A DNA stretch of 64,000 nucleotides from Cycas panzhihuaensis (GCA_023213395.1 CM041465.1:61449741-61513740), one strand, 5' to 3'; positions 36,700 to 48,939 are shown, numbered from the stretch's first letter. Notes: generated from the letters alone by a model not told the origin. Program-made: numbers and translations.

Positions 36700-37172
36700 T
36701 GTATCGACAAGGATAAAGAAACTATAGGATAGTCCCAAACTTCATGATAACATAACTGCTATAGTTGGTAGGCTCTCCACATTCACATTAGAGGGGGATA
36801 TTAATGTGGTAGTTAATTATTAAGCCTCTTAGATAATGTTAATGTGGTTTAATTAACTGAAAAGGTACAAAGCCAAAAGGTGCAACTTATTTGAAGGGTC
36901 ACAACCCTAATTGAGTGACACATCTTGGGAGAATATATATGGCTTGAGGCCTTGTGTATTCATCATCTAAGATCATTATATCAATCCATTATGAAATAAT
37001 CAAGTGATCCATCAAAGGATCCTTTTATAGTGGGTTTTTTCTTAAAAGGGATTTCCCACATAAATTCCCATGTACTGTGCATCTTTTATCTATGTATATT
37101 TGTTTACTTGTTATGTATGGTAAAAGATTCTATAGTTGGGAACATTTGTGTATTATTTCATGTTCTCAAATT
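36700..37172 (+). repeat. Element E 3' LTR
   Basis: Same 473-bp length as the 5' LTR. It starts TGTATCGACAAGG and ends CTCAAATT, so the terminal CA has changed. Confidence 0.85.
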
Positions 37173-39708
37173 GGGGGGGGCTAAAGAGGTATGGTGAAGT
37201 TCTTATTTTCCCACAAAGGGCATCTATCCACCACTTAGGCACATATTCAAGACTCAAGGGGTGTGTGTTTCCTTCTTTATATATAATGGTTTTGAGTTTT
37301 ATGGTAAATAAGCCTTTGAGATATAGGTGGCTTGGCTTCCCTAGGTTACTACTGGATTGCCTAAGCAAGGCTTCTCCTATCTACTTTTGGCAAATGGTAG
37401 AGAAGATCTCCTCATAGGGAGAGGGTATGGTAAATAGGATAGATGAAGAAAGTAGACATGTTTGGATTATTCTCTTACCTTGTTTAGAGGTAGGAGATGG
37501 TTGTATATATTACTTGAAGTTCCTTCTTAATCTGAGTTATTTATATACCTACTATAAAAGAAAAATAAGCAACTGAGTAATGCATAAAGCAAAGTGCAAA
37601 AGTACCAAACCTTGCTCTCTTTACCCTCTCTTTTATTCTTTTCCTTTTATGCACTTTTTTCTTAATTCAAAGCAAATTAAGAAGAAATAGAGGATGAAGG
37701 GGGATTTAAGGGACAATGAAACTATGCAATCCTCTCTCTCCTTCTTCCTTTATTCTCTTTTTTCTCTCTTCTTCATTACTTTCTTTTGAAAAAGAAAAAA
37801 GAAAAAGTGGGTAGTGAATATATATAATAAGAAAGGAAGTAAGAGGGATAAAGAGATAATGCCAAACTAATCCTCTTTCTTTATTAACAAAAAGGGGGAA
37901 AAAAAGATGGAGAACATACCCACAAAGGAGATGGCTGGTAAGAATAATTTTTCCTTGACTTCACCTTAAAACCTCTCTTTTACTATGGTGTTGTGAAGTG
38001 GGAGGCTCCACTTACCTACTCTAAATCAAACTAGCAATAAAGTATAAGTAAAAGAAATGACAAAGCTAAGAAATCATTGAAATGTGAAAAGTGTTCACCT
38101 TGGAAGGCACAATCCACCTTTAGATCTTTTGGAATACCTTTGGAAACTTAGCCTCTATCATGTAAGTTGGAAAATTTCTTAAAACAAATAATATTTGTAA
38201 TATAATTCACAATATTATCTTCTATACACTACCAAGAGAATGCATACATGGCATGCAAGCATAAAAATTTACCATAAAGAGGTAAAGTACAAGAAAAAGT
38301 ATAAAATATAGAAAATAGAGATGAGGGGTACCTCAAGATGGTACTAACCTCCCTAATATAAGTGGTTTCCTTCGTTGGGCCAAGGAAAACCCTCCAAAAT
38401 CCCTATAACTTAGAAAACAATCAAGGAAAGAGAGGTAAAGGTATAGCAATAAGTTCTTGACACTATCATTTAAAAAGAAAATGGGAGCATCAAAGTAATT
38501 ATTAGTGTAAAACCATTTTAACATAAGGTAACATGGCCCAAAATGGAGAAGTAAATAGTGTGTATAAGGAAAAATCCAATACCATACATCAAGGAGGGGG
38601 ATTATCCAAGAGTAAGGGGTGATTTAGAGCTAATAACTACCCAAGTGAACCTCATGAAATCTCCTTGAGATTGTTGGTGGTCTCTTTCCAAGTCCTCTTT
38701 TAATGAGATAGTAACAATTCTTTGGTGCTCTAAGCTAATCAAATAGATCCAATAATGCCTCTCGAAATAAGTCAAGAATGATCTTCCAAATGAGTGTGTA
38801 TCATCAAGCCTTGAGAGAATATAGCCAAGAATTAGAGTGCTCAAGAGTATTAAATTCCCCAAGAATGAGAATATAAAACCTAGCTAATGAAAAATCTGAA
38901 GAAAGAATGAGAATTTAGAAGAGAAATAAGAATGTAGAAGAAACTCCCCATTAAAAATAAGGGATTTTATAAAAGAGTTAAAGGTGTTAGGGTAGTGATT
39001 TCATGTGAGAAACCATGGACTTTCCATAGTCTCATTCAAATAAATCCATCTCAAATTGAAAAAAAATGGTAGATTGATGGTTTTGGAGGCCTCTCTGGAC
39101 TATTGTGGACTAACTTGGGCCTACCATAACTTGCTAGTTTTGACAAGGTGGCAATAAATGCTCAATTTAAATATTATTGTATGTAGTTAATTATTATAAT
39201 ATTTGTACCATAGAGTTTTTTATAACACCATAAATTTGTCTATGATATTGTGAAATACTCCATAGTACCACTATTATTAACAAAAAATAATATAGTATTG
39301 CAATATTTCATTAAAAATTGACCTTAAAGCTATATATCATCACTCTTAGCTCTTAGATTAATCCTAAGGTCACTAAATAATAGACCTCATATAGTCAAAG
39401 CAGAAAATGAAGTTGAATAAGTAGTCATGGGTCAAAAAACTGATAGAAATAGAGTTTCATAGATAGTAGAGGGGTTACCTCATTGACTATTAGGCCACAA
39501 TGGGGTGCTTTGGGGCCATTAGACTAGAGTCCTAATCATCATTGATATAAAGGAGGAGACAAGAAGACTAAATAAGAATCAAGCACATATTAAACATCGT
39601 CTTAATCTCAATAATATAGCACTAAAGATGTGAGCAAAGGGAGAGATTTATACCTTTATTTACATATGCACTATCATCTCCTGATCTATTCCTAGTAGTT
39701 GGGAAACA

Positions 39709-39720
39709 CTATCCCCTTGG
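39709..39720 (-). promoter_or_regulatory. Element B polypurine tract
   Basis: On the minus strand ccaaggggatag precedes the LTR start TGTTTCCC. Confidence 0.6.
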
Positions 39721-40189
39721 TAGCAAAATCTTGCTGCTATGAAGCTGTAATGATGGTGACTACTGCCAACACAAATATGGTTAAATGTACAATAACTAAG
39801 AGTCAAATATATATGGGACATAAAGGGGCAATGAGTGTCACAATGGGTGTATGATCAAGAGGTACATGATGGGGAGGGAGATAATCATACAACTGAATTG
39901 ATCTCAAGGTAGGTGGTTGTGAATCTTAAGCATGTGCGGGTGAAAGGGAAAGGTAATGACTAAGGTAGTTCCCTAGTAACATACCTAGTAGGTGGCATGA
40001 CCCTAAAATAGGGTTCAAAAACCTAAGGAAACCTTTGAGGGGATGAGGGGATGCCTCATCATACCAATCAAAGGTAGGAGCTAGGTTGATAAAGTTCTTG
40101 GTTGCTAAGGAAGAAGGGGGGGCTACCCCCCAAGGTCCTTTTCAATAGGGAGCCTATTAGGTAAAAATGGAGTCATCTACAAGCTATAA
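39721..40189 (-). other. Element B 3' untranslated stretch
   Basis: No coding motif seen between the second RNase H and the polypurine tract. Confidence 0.35.
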
Positions 40190-40720
40190 ATGATGCTTAA
40201 GGATGAGGTTATCTAGGCTATTTACTTCAATGTTTTAGTAGTGGGGTATATACTAGATATTGACCAAGGAGAAATAAGATAACAAGAATCTGGCTACCAT
40301 AGCTAAAGACCTCAACCAAGGGTAAAGCACCCAGTAGACCTGGGTCAATTGAGACACTACGGTCTAGGAGTCATAATGAAAGATTATGGAGCCACCATGG
40401 AGATGAATTACATTAGTCAGGGCCTCAATGACAGCTGTATACTCTGCTTTGTTATTTATGGCTTTGGGTAAATAGATTCTAGAATGCATGAGGGAATACT
40501 TGAAAGGATTACAAATGATCCAAGCTATAGCAAAGGGCCCTGTGTTACCACAACTACCTCCATTAATGTAGATGAGTAGGGCCATAGAGAAGGATAGTGG
40601 CTGCAACTTCAAAAGATAGATAAACATCACCCCTTCATGGGGGAAAATGTGAAGAGAAAAAAAAAAGAGTGAAGAATGATGGGTCTTAAAGGTTAAAATA
40701 GCACAAAAACTACTCCACAA
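40190..40720 (-). pseudogene. Element B second (post-integrase) RNase H
   Basis: An open frame runs 40720-40364. LLIYINGGSCGN near 40575 holds the first catalytic position, where Asp has become Asn (one transition). NNKAEYTAVIEALTN supplies Glu and IIFHYDSQTVVSQL the next Asp. The line continues, broken, to about 40190. It aligns with 26843-27258 in A and 57350-57752 in C, all three lying after integrase. Confidence 0.75.
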
Positions 40721-41209
40721 GAGGATAAGAGAGATCTATGGTTAGGCAATGAGGTTCGCAAAGGGTTTTCCCTATGGGAGGGAGAGGTGATGGTGTAAGA
40801 AACTCATCAATCATACCCTGGGTTTATTAGAAACTAATAGATGGCTCATAAAATAAAGTGCAATTTTTCTAGGTGATAAAGAGGGTTAATATAACCATAA
40901 AACTGGAGATCAATGCATTGATATGAAATTAAGGAGTATATGCACTGATAGGGTTTTGAATAAGTGAGTTTGGGGGAAAAAAGACCTCCCTAAAGAAAGG
41001 TAGAAACCATCAATATTACACATAAAAATATGAAAAAAATAATGTCAGGGAGCCAAAGAGGTCCGAGTCCTTAAAGAGATAGGAATGGTCTAAAAAATAT
41101 CTATTTGATGGCTTAATTAAAATGGAAAATAAGTAAAGAGCTCTAGGTAACCTACTGAAGGTGGCCAAATAAAAATGGGTTGGTTAAGAATTCAGAATTC
41201 ATTTTTACT

Positions 41210-41362
41210 ATTACCTATTTGAGTTTCTTAGAAAATCCCTTTGCCACCCCTAATTTCTCCTATATTCATGGGCTTGTCATGAGAGATCTAGCTATTAGAT
41301 TGTTACACGAGAGGAGTATTTAGGATTTGGAGGATGCCATAGTGGTAGTGAGGGTAGACTTG
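41210..41362 (+). pseudogene. Remnant of antisense-gene exon 1 in element B
   Basis: On the plus strand (antisense to B) it aligns with exon 1 of the antisense gene in C (58291-58433), ending TTG|GTGAGTGGATC, the same donor word as in C. Downstream, intron-like sequence continues briefly and then joins sequence that in C lies after the gene (taggctcattttagag, 41697 and 61645). Exons 2 and 3 are missing, so B is a deletion derivative. Confidence 0.45.
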
Positions 41363-41759
41363 GTGAGTGGATCCTAACTTTGAGCTTGTTTTTTGTTTAT
41401 TATTTTCATTGTACTTTTTGTTAGCTAGGTAGTGTCTGGTTTAGGATATTAGGGCCTAATGGGAGGGGTCCCATAAGAGGCTAAACTAGGGTTTTTAGGT
41501 GCCCTAGTCATAAGGGAATAACTTTAGGTCTAAATAAGGGTAGTTTAGGGCTAGTTTTTGCTTTTGTGATGGGGGTGTTTGGTACCCTTGTGGGGAAGCA
41601 TTACTACCTCTTATAATAAGTAGAAATGAAAAGCAAAGATCAGATACATACCATGTCCCCCTATGAGGGTATTTGGCATCATAAATAAAGGGTAGTGTAG
41701 GCTCATTTTAGAGAAGAGGTGAGTTCCCCCCTCTCCCATCAAGGAGAAAGGGGTCAACT

Positions 41760-41900
41760 ATAGAACATTTTTAGGAAGTTACAATTTATAACTTTGTCAA
41801 ACTCGAGGTCTTCTAACATGGCAATTCTATATGCACTGTTATCAAGGATCTCGATGACTACAAGGGGCCCACCTATTTGGGATTGAATTTAGACAAATGG

Positions 41901-41962
<62 letters not shown>

Positions 41963-42885
41963 CAATTTGAGGACTTGGTCCTTAGGACTTAAGGGGTGAG
42001 GGCACATGTATTTTCCATGCATCCTCTATGCCCTAGCTTTGGATGCAAAATTAGCTTAGTATGCTACTAAGAATTTCTCATCTAAGGCTTTGAGGTCAAG
42101 GAAGTGGGCTTGATGTTGCCAGTCCTCATTAATAATCCCTTTAAGGAACACCCTCAACGAGGGGATTTTAAACTCTAGGGGCAACACTACTTTTGACCCA
42201 TAAACTGGGGAGAATGGTGTCATTCCCATAGTCATTCAAATCAAAGTATGGTAAGCCTATAAGGCCAAATGAAGCTAAATGTACCAATCTTTTTGGGATT
42301 GGGCAATGGTCTTTTTAAGAATATTAATTAACATTTTATTAAAATATTTAATTTGTCTATTGGCCCGAGGATAATAAGAGGATGAAGTCTTATGGGAGAT
42401 CTTGAATCTCTTACAAAGCTCATTAATCTCTTTATTACAAAATGGGATTTCATTATCCATAATGAGGATGTTAGGGACCTTGAATTGATAGATAATATGC
42501 TAAAATATAAAGGTAGTAGTGGTTTTACCTTTCATCAAAGATAAAGAAATAACTTTAGCCCATTTAGTAAAATACTCAGTAGCCATTAGGATGAATTTAT
42601 GTTGGGTGGAGGAGGGTGGAGTAATAGCTCTAATAAGGTCCAATACCTATCGGGAAAAAGGCCACAGAGAAACAACTGCATATAGTACCTCAGAAGGCTA
42701 ATGGATAATGTTGGCATGCTCTTGACATCTGTGGCAATATTGAGCATAGGCATGGGCATCTTTAAATAGGGTTAGCTAATAATAACCCATACATAGGATT
42801 CGTTGGGCCATTGATTGGTCCCCAAAGTGGCCTTTGCAAATGTTATCACATTTATAAAGAATTTGGGTAGTCTCCTTTGGGTTAA
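41760..42885 (-). pseudogene. Element B integrase
   Basis: The finger region reads CKGHFGDQSMAQRIL and YCHRCQEHANI near 42730 (intact C-x2-C). The core shows VLDLIRAI (D), LIMDNEIPFCNKEINELC (D) and PRANRQIKYFNKML (the E of Q-x-E is K). The C-terminal part, LNS/FNPK-WVGPLVVIEILDN, is interrupted by a long (AT)n run. The frame 42460-42275 is the longest open piece. Confidence 0.7.
41903..41961. repeat. (AT)n microsatellite
   Basis: About 29 uninterrupted AT units inside the integrase C-terminal region of B. The homologous place in C (about 61850) has none. Confidence 0.95.
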
Positions 42886-43229
42886 TACAATGAAGGATTA
42901 TGCCATCGAATAATCATTTATACAATACTTCCTCCATGAGTAAGTATTACCAAACAAAGGTCCTCACACATATCTTGACCTTATTATTGGCATTAACTAG
43001 ATATTATTATTTGGTTAGGTAGTTAATTACATCATTATACCATTCACTATTAGCTAATGTATACACATTGGTTTATTGAAGAGCTAAAATAGGCTCATTA
43101 AGTAAGGAATCATCAACCATAACCCTAAAAGTGTTTGGTGTAGGGGCATCTACTAGCTATTCTATGACTACCATGCCTTTCTTGGATTTTTAGTTGACAA
43201 TTTTTAGATCGTACTCTTGAAGGAGGATG

Positions 43230-43640
43230 GCCTGCATTCTAGTCTTTCCCATCAAGTTAGATCATGTCAAAAGGTATCTCAAGGGATCAAATTAGATAAT
43301 CACATAAGTGGTATTATCGAAAACATAATGCCTAAACTTTTTGGCAATGTAAACTAGCACCAAACATTCTTTCTTGGCTAGTGAGTAGTTTAACTCTACT
43401 GCCACTAAGGTATAACTAATGAAATAGATGGCCCTCTTGGTTTTAGAGTTATCTTGGGATAATATGGTCTCTAGAGATTCATTAGTCACTGAAGTGTATA
43501 GAATAAAAAGGTGATAAAAAAGAGGAGAGGCCAAGATAGGAGCTGATACAAGGGCTTATTTAAGCCACTGGAAGGCCTCTTAGGCCCTAGGGCACCAAAC
43601 AAAAAGGGTCCCTTTCTTGAGTAGGTTGGTTAAAGGTTTG
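43230..43640 (-). pseudogene. Element B first RNase H
   Basis: FLGRLGFLRHLF and PLTNLLKKGTLFVW lead into TNESLETILSQ (first Asp is Asn), IYFISYTLVAVELNYSLAKKE and LVYIAKKFRHYVF. The open frame 43534-43292 covers it. Confidence 0.7.
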
Positions 43641-44860
43641 GCATTAATGGTGAAGTCTACAAATAAATGTCTCAAAAAACCTAATCTCCCTAAAAATGAT
43701 TTGATTTTTTATTATGTTCTTCAGGGAGGTATCTCAACTGTTACTTTAACATTATGAAGGTTAACTTAAATTCCTTGTTTGGAAACAAGGAATCCTAAGA
43801 GTTTATCAGCTATCACCAAAAAGATGCACTTAAGTGGATCTAGGATGATATGGTATTTGCAACACCTCATAAAAATGACCCTAAGGTTTGTAGCGTGATT
43901 ATCCCTTTTTTGGGAAATGCCTATTATATCATCCATGAAGACCTTAAGAATCTTGTTAACGGGGTCATGGAATATAAACTGCATAGCCCTTTGGTAAGTA
44001 GCACTAACATCTTTTAAATCAAAAGACATGGTTTTGTAAGTAGATGTTCTCCAAGGAGTGGTGAAGGCTATTTTGTGGTGGTCCTTAGGAGATATTTAGA
44101 TTTGGTTATAGCCAAAGAAGCCATATTTTAAGGACATATCCTCAAAATTGGTGGTATAATTAATGATTTGATCAATGAAAGGAAGGGAAAAGTTGTCTTT
44201 AGGACATGTATTGTTGATGTCTCTAATGTCAACATAAATTTTAATAGTCCTATTCTTCTTAGCGATAGGTATAATATTAAAAACCTATCTAGGGTAGTCA
44301 ATAGAAGTGATGAGGCCTACGCCTAGTAGCTTTTCAACTTTTATTTTAATAGCAACATATAGTTTTAGATATAAGGGATGTTATTTTTGCATCCTAGGAT
44401 GAGCACCTAAGATAGTGGTAAGCTTATGAATAATGATATTAGGGTCTATGCCCTTCATATTTGAATAGTCCCATGTGAAGACATCATGGAACTCTTGAAA
44501 TAACTTGGTATATACATCCATTTCTTAAGGAGAGTATTCTACTTTGACCTTGATGACTTTATTAAGGGTGAGGATGATGTCCTTGGTTGCCCTTGCATAC
44601 ATGACATTTCCTTCCTCAAAGTGGAAGGGGGCTTAGTCAATGGGAAGATGAGGAGTAATTGTTGGTCAGTTGTGCTTAGTTAGGGACAATCTAATAGCTA
44701 AACACTTCTAAAAACCAAGCTTATGGTGTCCAAAAGGTAAATTAGGTGTAGCCTCTACTAGGTGTTCCAATAAGGCCTTATCATTCTCAAAGTAATCTAT
44801 CCCATAGATAGTCTTGCTGAGAGGAGGTTGGGAAGTAAGTAAGGGAGTGACAGGCTCGTA
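43641..44860 (-). pseudogene. Element B reverse transcriptase
   Basis: Upstream text HDVFTWDYSNMKGIDP and LITSIDYPR matches A. The clean frame 44029-43766 contains MSFDLKDVSATYQRAMQF, then the catalytic KVFMDDIIGI at 43945-43921 and KLLGFLVSKQG. The box is F-M-D-D, as deduced for A. GY/FGYNQI and DHHKIAFTT lie just upstream. The stretch 44861-45480 is the polar protease-RT linker. Confidence 0.75.
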
Positions 44861-45480
44861 GCAATCAACTAACTAGTCACAATAATAGGGGGATGCTTTT
44901 GAAGAGTTAGAGTACACCCTCCTATGATATTATATGCCTGTTTGAGGGGGGAAGTGCTAGCTAGGGTTGGGATCATAAATGATGGACCTATCATGAGAAA
45001 AAAAGGGACTTAACATCCTCATCATCTTTGAGGGATGACATGGGGTTAAGGGGCTCCTAGAGCATAATACTCATAGGTCGGTTGGGGGTCTATGAACTTT
45101 AGTAGGTTGATAGTACATGGTTGCTAAGCTTAAGCAAAAAAAGGCCCAAACATGTCAGGTGAGTAATGGTCATTTACCCCCACATAGGTCCTATGTTAGG
45201 ATATAAAATATACTAGGGGATGAGGGGCATGCCCCCTCTGCATGTTAAGGAGGAAGATTCAATAAGGTAATTCTTAACAGTCATCATCGGACTCGTGGTC
45301 ACTTAAGACAACTAAATACCTATGGCTCCCTATGTTAATGTAGGTAAAACAAACCAAATTTGTTTACATGGGACATGCATCCTTTCCTTCTTAGAGTTTT
45401 TCAATATTAAAGAAATCGATGATTGATGGGTCAGATGGATCTTCATCCTTATTAACTACTCCAAAGATTTCTTGGCATGG

Positions 45481-46080
45481 TTGATGGGATAATCAGCTAG
45501 GAGGGGATTCTCCAGTGATAACCTTTATTTTCCCTTCATGAGAAAACTTGAGTTGTCACCACTTAGAAGAGAAAATGGATACCATTTGATCAAGCCATAG
45601 GTGACCTAATAAGAGGTTATAGTGCACATCAATATCGAGGACCACAATGTCAGTTTACAATATTTTATCTTCTAGGGTAAGTGGGAGTGTTACTATTCCT
45701 AGGGATGCCTTCTCACTACCATCATAGCATTAGAACCTCCATGGGATTAGTTCAAGGACCCCTATAACTAGCTTCTCCACCATGTGTATGGTCATGGCAT
45801 TCATCGAAGAGCCATTGTCTACGATGGTCCTTTTCAATGTGAACTCAAGAGTATTGATAGTGATAGTGAAGGGGTAGTGCTAATGGCGCTTCCTCTCACT
45901 AGTGGAAGGAAGGTCTCTTGGGTCAAAAAAATGATGGGTAGCCCATGAGAAGTTATACCCATAAAATGGATAGGGGAATCCTTTTGGCCAAGGGCTTCTA
46001 GGAGAAGATCATGTTGCTTGGGGTAACTCTGTAGGACATCCATCATGGACATACCTATAGATACAGTGTGAAGCTTTTTG
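45481..46080 (-). pseudogene. Element B aspartic protease region
   Basis: GMSMMDVLQSYPKQHDLLLEALG starts it (46060). The active site TIVDNGSSMNAM at 45825-45790 retains the catalytic Asp that A lost. HYNLLLGHLWLDQM follows near 45630. One frame change separates the two halves. Confidence 0.65.
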
Positions 46081-46559
46081 ATAATGGAGAAGGCCTTCCT
46101 CTTTTAGGTGGGATGAGAAAATGCTCTTCAAAAATCATAATGCTTGGGATAAATGAGAATAATATTTGAGACCATAGGAATCTTCATAGGTGGGTTGTCT
46201 ACAGGAGGGTTTTGTTATGAAGTGGAGGCTTCACTAGCCTCTTTTTTAGCTTGAGAACATATGATAGGGCACACTTGAGTTATTGTAAGCATTTAGATCA
46301 ATCTCTTCCTTTTGTTCTTAGGTTGAGATGATGAAGGGTGTTAGGACCTTGGACTTAATAGGGAGGATGGATCCCTTGGACCCTTCCCCTTTGCTTAGCT
46401 AAAGGAAGGGGTAGGGGTTCTTCTCTTATTTCTTACTCTCCTATTTTGTGTAGGTTGATCTTGTTCACTATGATTAGGAAAAGGGTCTTAGTAAATAGGT
46501 TGCTCTAGGTTGGGTTTAAAAGTGCTTTGAGTGGAGGAATCATAGTATGATGCAAGTTT

Positions 46560-46803
46560 ATGGTGTTATAACTAGAACTATGAATCCTCATGCAAACACT
46601 TCCCATGCATGGAACACCACTTCTTTTTGGGAAGGGGTCTTACCTTCCTCCCTTCAGAAGTTTGGGTGGTCCTACCTTTAAGTGGCAAAGTTTGGGAAGC
46701 TTGGTGCATAAGTTAGTATAGTTCTAGAGAAGTTTGAGTTAGTTTGAGCATCAAATCCCTAACAATACACTCAAAGGAATGTATAACAAAAGTAAGGGGG
46801 GTC
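46560..46803 (-). pseudogene. Element B gag end, truncated by element C
   Basis: TFVIHSFECIVRDL aligns with TSTIYSFKRMMKEL in A gag. The nucleocapsid KKWCSMHGKCLHEDS followed by stops and HHKLASYYDSS gives C-x2-H-x4-H-x4-C. The alignment stops at 46803, where the C LTR begins. Confidence 0.65.
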
Positions 46804-48395
46804 TGGAAGTGTGCCTCTAGGGGGTCACTATGGATAAGAGCTTCTAAGCCAATACTATAACTATAATAGGAGCCTGGAAACCTCAAAAGGGAGGATAGGT
46901 TACCCTCAAAGGGTATCCATACATTGGAACATAGGTTCAGGGACCCACAAATAGTTCTTATGTCTTTTTCTTTATGTGAGTACCTTCTTAGATTCATTTA
47001 AGGCAAGGAGATACCCTCAAATGGCTAAATAGCCTAAAGAAAAGAGCTCTCATATCCTTATAAGAAAAGGAGATATGTTAGTCCTCCTTTCAGGAAAGGG
47101 AGGCAAGCAGAAAGAAGGGATGGTGATAAAGTGAGAGTCATCTTAGGAGGACCTACTCACAATCTAGGAATAGGTCCAGAGAGAGGATAGAGGTGAGTTA
47201 TGAGTATGTCGAGGCTATAAGGCTATGAGGTCTTCTTGAGTTACCAAGAAGAGCTAAGGGGTTTTCGAGTTTGGAAACTTATATGGTTTTAAGAGGAATG
47301 TCTTGTAACCAATGAAGTGATGTTCCTTTCTAGCATGACGTGAACGTTCTCTAAGGAAACAAATAAGTAATAACCAAGATTAATAATAAACATGCAAAGT
47401 AAATGCATAACCTTTTCTATCTATGTTTCTTGACTTCTTTTATTCTTTCAAATGAATGTAGTGCAAACTAAGAATGATGAAGAGGGGGAAGGAAAGGATG
47501 GAATGTAAGGGGATGCCTTATGTATGTTACCTCCCCTTTGATAGGTGGACGATTAGGCTCAATTAGGGAAATAAAAAGCAACAAACATTCCCTATATGTA
47601 TGCACTATGATCATGAAATCTTATTTTGCTTTTCCCTTTTTAAATAATGCAATAAGGGAAATAATTTTTGAGAGAAATAAAGAAACTTTAAACTTTTCCT
47701 TTCTTTTCTTTTCATTTATTAAATAAGAAAATAGGGTAAGGTGGAGATGCAAAAGGAGGAAAGAAGAGTCTGTAGGAAGGTGTGCACCTGGATGTGGCAG
47801 TTGGTGTCATAGTTGCATGCTCCTTTGTTGTCTCTCCTTGCTCTAGGTTTCCTCAAGTTGCTCTTGCACTTGTTATTACGAAAGTCATTGAATATAAAGG
47901 GAGGGGCTCCCTTACCTTCCCCTCATCCTCCAAATGAGGCTTACTTACCATCCCCAAAATGCTTGAAGGCAAAATAAAAAGTGGAAATGAAATGGTAGAA
48001 CTTAAAGAAACAAGTTGAAGAATGAGAATGATACCTTTTAGGGCAATGACACTTACTTGCATAAGAGATCAACCAATCTTTATGATATGGTAGATACCTG
48101 CAAACCCTTATAAGTAAACAACACATGCATACATGTGCATGTATATGACTATGTATGTGTTCCACCTAGATGATAATAGAAATTTACTTCTTGCAATAAA
48201 GAGAAAATGGTGATGATTAGTATGCCATTTCCCTTACACACATTAATATCCTCGTACAACCACCAAGAAGGAGAAGGGAGGTTGAGAGGAAGTGAGATGG
48301 TAGCCTCAAGATGGCTAGCTCCTATGAATGAAACACCTTCTAGGAAGCTAGGTAAGGTGGATCAGCTGTATGAAAATGATTTGGACAAAACAAGT

Positions 48396-48557
48396 GCAAG
48401 GGTTTGCATAAGTTGTAAATATTACAAAAAATGTAAATATTACAAAAGATGTAAATGTTACAAAAGATGCAAATGTCACAAAAGATGCAAATGTCACAAA
48501 AGATACAAATGCCATAAAAGATGCAAATCTTGCAAAAGCTATGAATGCTATAAAACA
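48396..48557. repeat. 18-bp minisatellite in the element C LTR
   Basis: Nine tandem units close to tgtaaatgttacaaaaga, identical or nearly so in the middle and diverging outwards. Echoes (gaatgttgcaaatatgg) continue to about 48650. The unit is a multiple of three, so both strands stay open, giving C-K-C-H-K-R repeats. Not seen in the A LTRs. Confidence 0.85.
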
Positions 48558-48939
48558 AAGCGTAAAACCTATGAGAGTTATTGGTGAGTAAGATGTGTAC
48601 AAACTGATATTGATGTGAATGTTGCAAGTGTTGTGAATGTTGCAAATATGGAAGGGGTCACACCCTATGGGGTACACTAGCTTATGGATAAGGTATGGTG
48701 TGAAGGGATCTTGAGAAGTAGGGGGTTTCCCATAAGGAAGTGGCACTAGGAATTGGAGCTCTAGCCCTTTTCTCCTCCTTTACCTTCTCAAGAATATCTT
48801 AAACCTATCCAATTATTAGCTAGTGGGAACCCTAGGATAGGATGATAATAATAAGAAGAAATGAGAGGTTTTGCATCTCCTTGTATGACAAAATAGAGCA
48901 AAAGTATATACAACTAATGAAATGAGGTGTATTCAAAAG

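Larger units (their letters stand above)
31743..37172 (+). mobile_element. Element E: full-length Ty1/copia (5.4 kb)
   Basis: It has two 473-bp LTRs, a primer-binding site, gag and a pol in copia order (protease, integrase, RT, RNase H) and a polypurine tract. Flanks ggggt (31738-31742) and ggggg (37173-37177) are a probable imperfect target duplication. It sits near the end of the element B 3' LTR. Roughly one base in seven differs between the two LTRs at their start, so it is not recent. Most in-frame stops are TAG. Confidence 0.85.
31674..39708 (-). repeat. Element B 3' LTR, split by element E
   Basis: The LTR start on the minus strand is TGTTTCCCAACTACTAGG at 39708, matching the A and C LTR starts. 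The main body is 37173-39708 (2536 bp). Near 37200-37260 the text agrees with the A/C LTR end (acaaagggcatctatcc). The last 69 bases lie left of element E at 31674-31742, where gtacctgttgggggtaa aligns without gaps to gtgcctctagggggtca. Reading frames at 37136-37417, 38333-38524 and 38602-38862 carry no domain. Confidence 0.6.
31674..46803 (-). mobile_element. Element B: Tat-type Ty3/gypsy, 5' end cut off by element C
   Basis: Read on the minus strand: gag end (46803-46560), protease, RT, RNase H, integrase, second RNase H, polypurine tract, then a 3' LTR split by copia element E. The gag text stops in mid-domain at 46803/46804, exactly where the LTR of element C ends, so C inserted into B's gag and the rest of B lies beyond the window. 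B is related to A and C but has a shorter LTR (about 2.6 kb) and lacks exons 2 and 3 of the antisense gene. Confidence 0.75.

Noticed and set aside
40364-40720. First half of this frame as a signal-peptide-bearing host protein
   Set aside because: The start is AT-rich read-through ahead of the RNase H fold; A and C do not share it.
41903-41961. (AT)n run as a regulatory or scaffold element
   Set aside because: Simple-sequence expansion inside integrase, absent in the homologous position in C.
48396-48557. Possible CRISPR array
   Set aside because: Units are directly adjacent without spacers and lie in a plant LTR.
48207-48746. Long overlapping frames on both strands, Cys-rich
   Set aside because: Produced by the 18-bp minisatellite, whose period keeps all frames open; no protein similarity.
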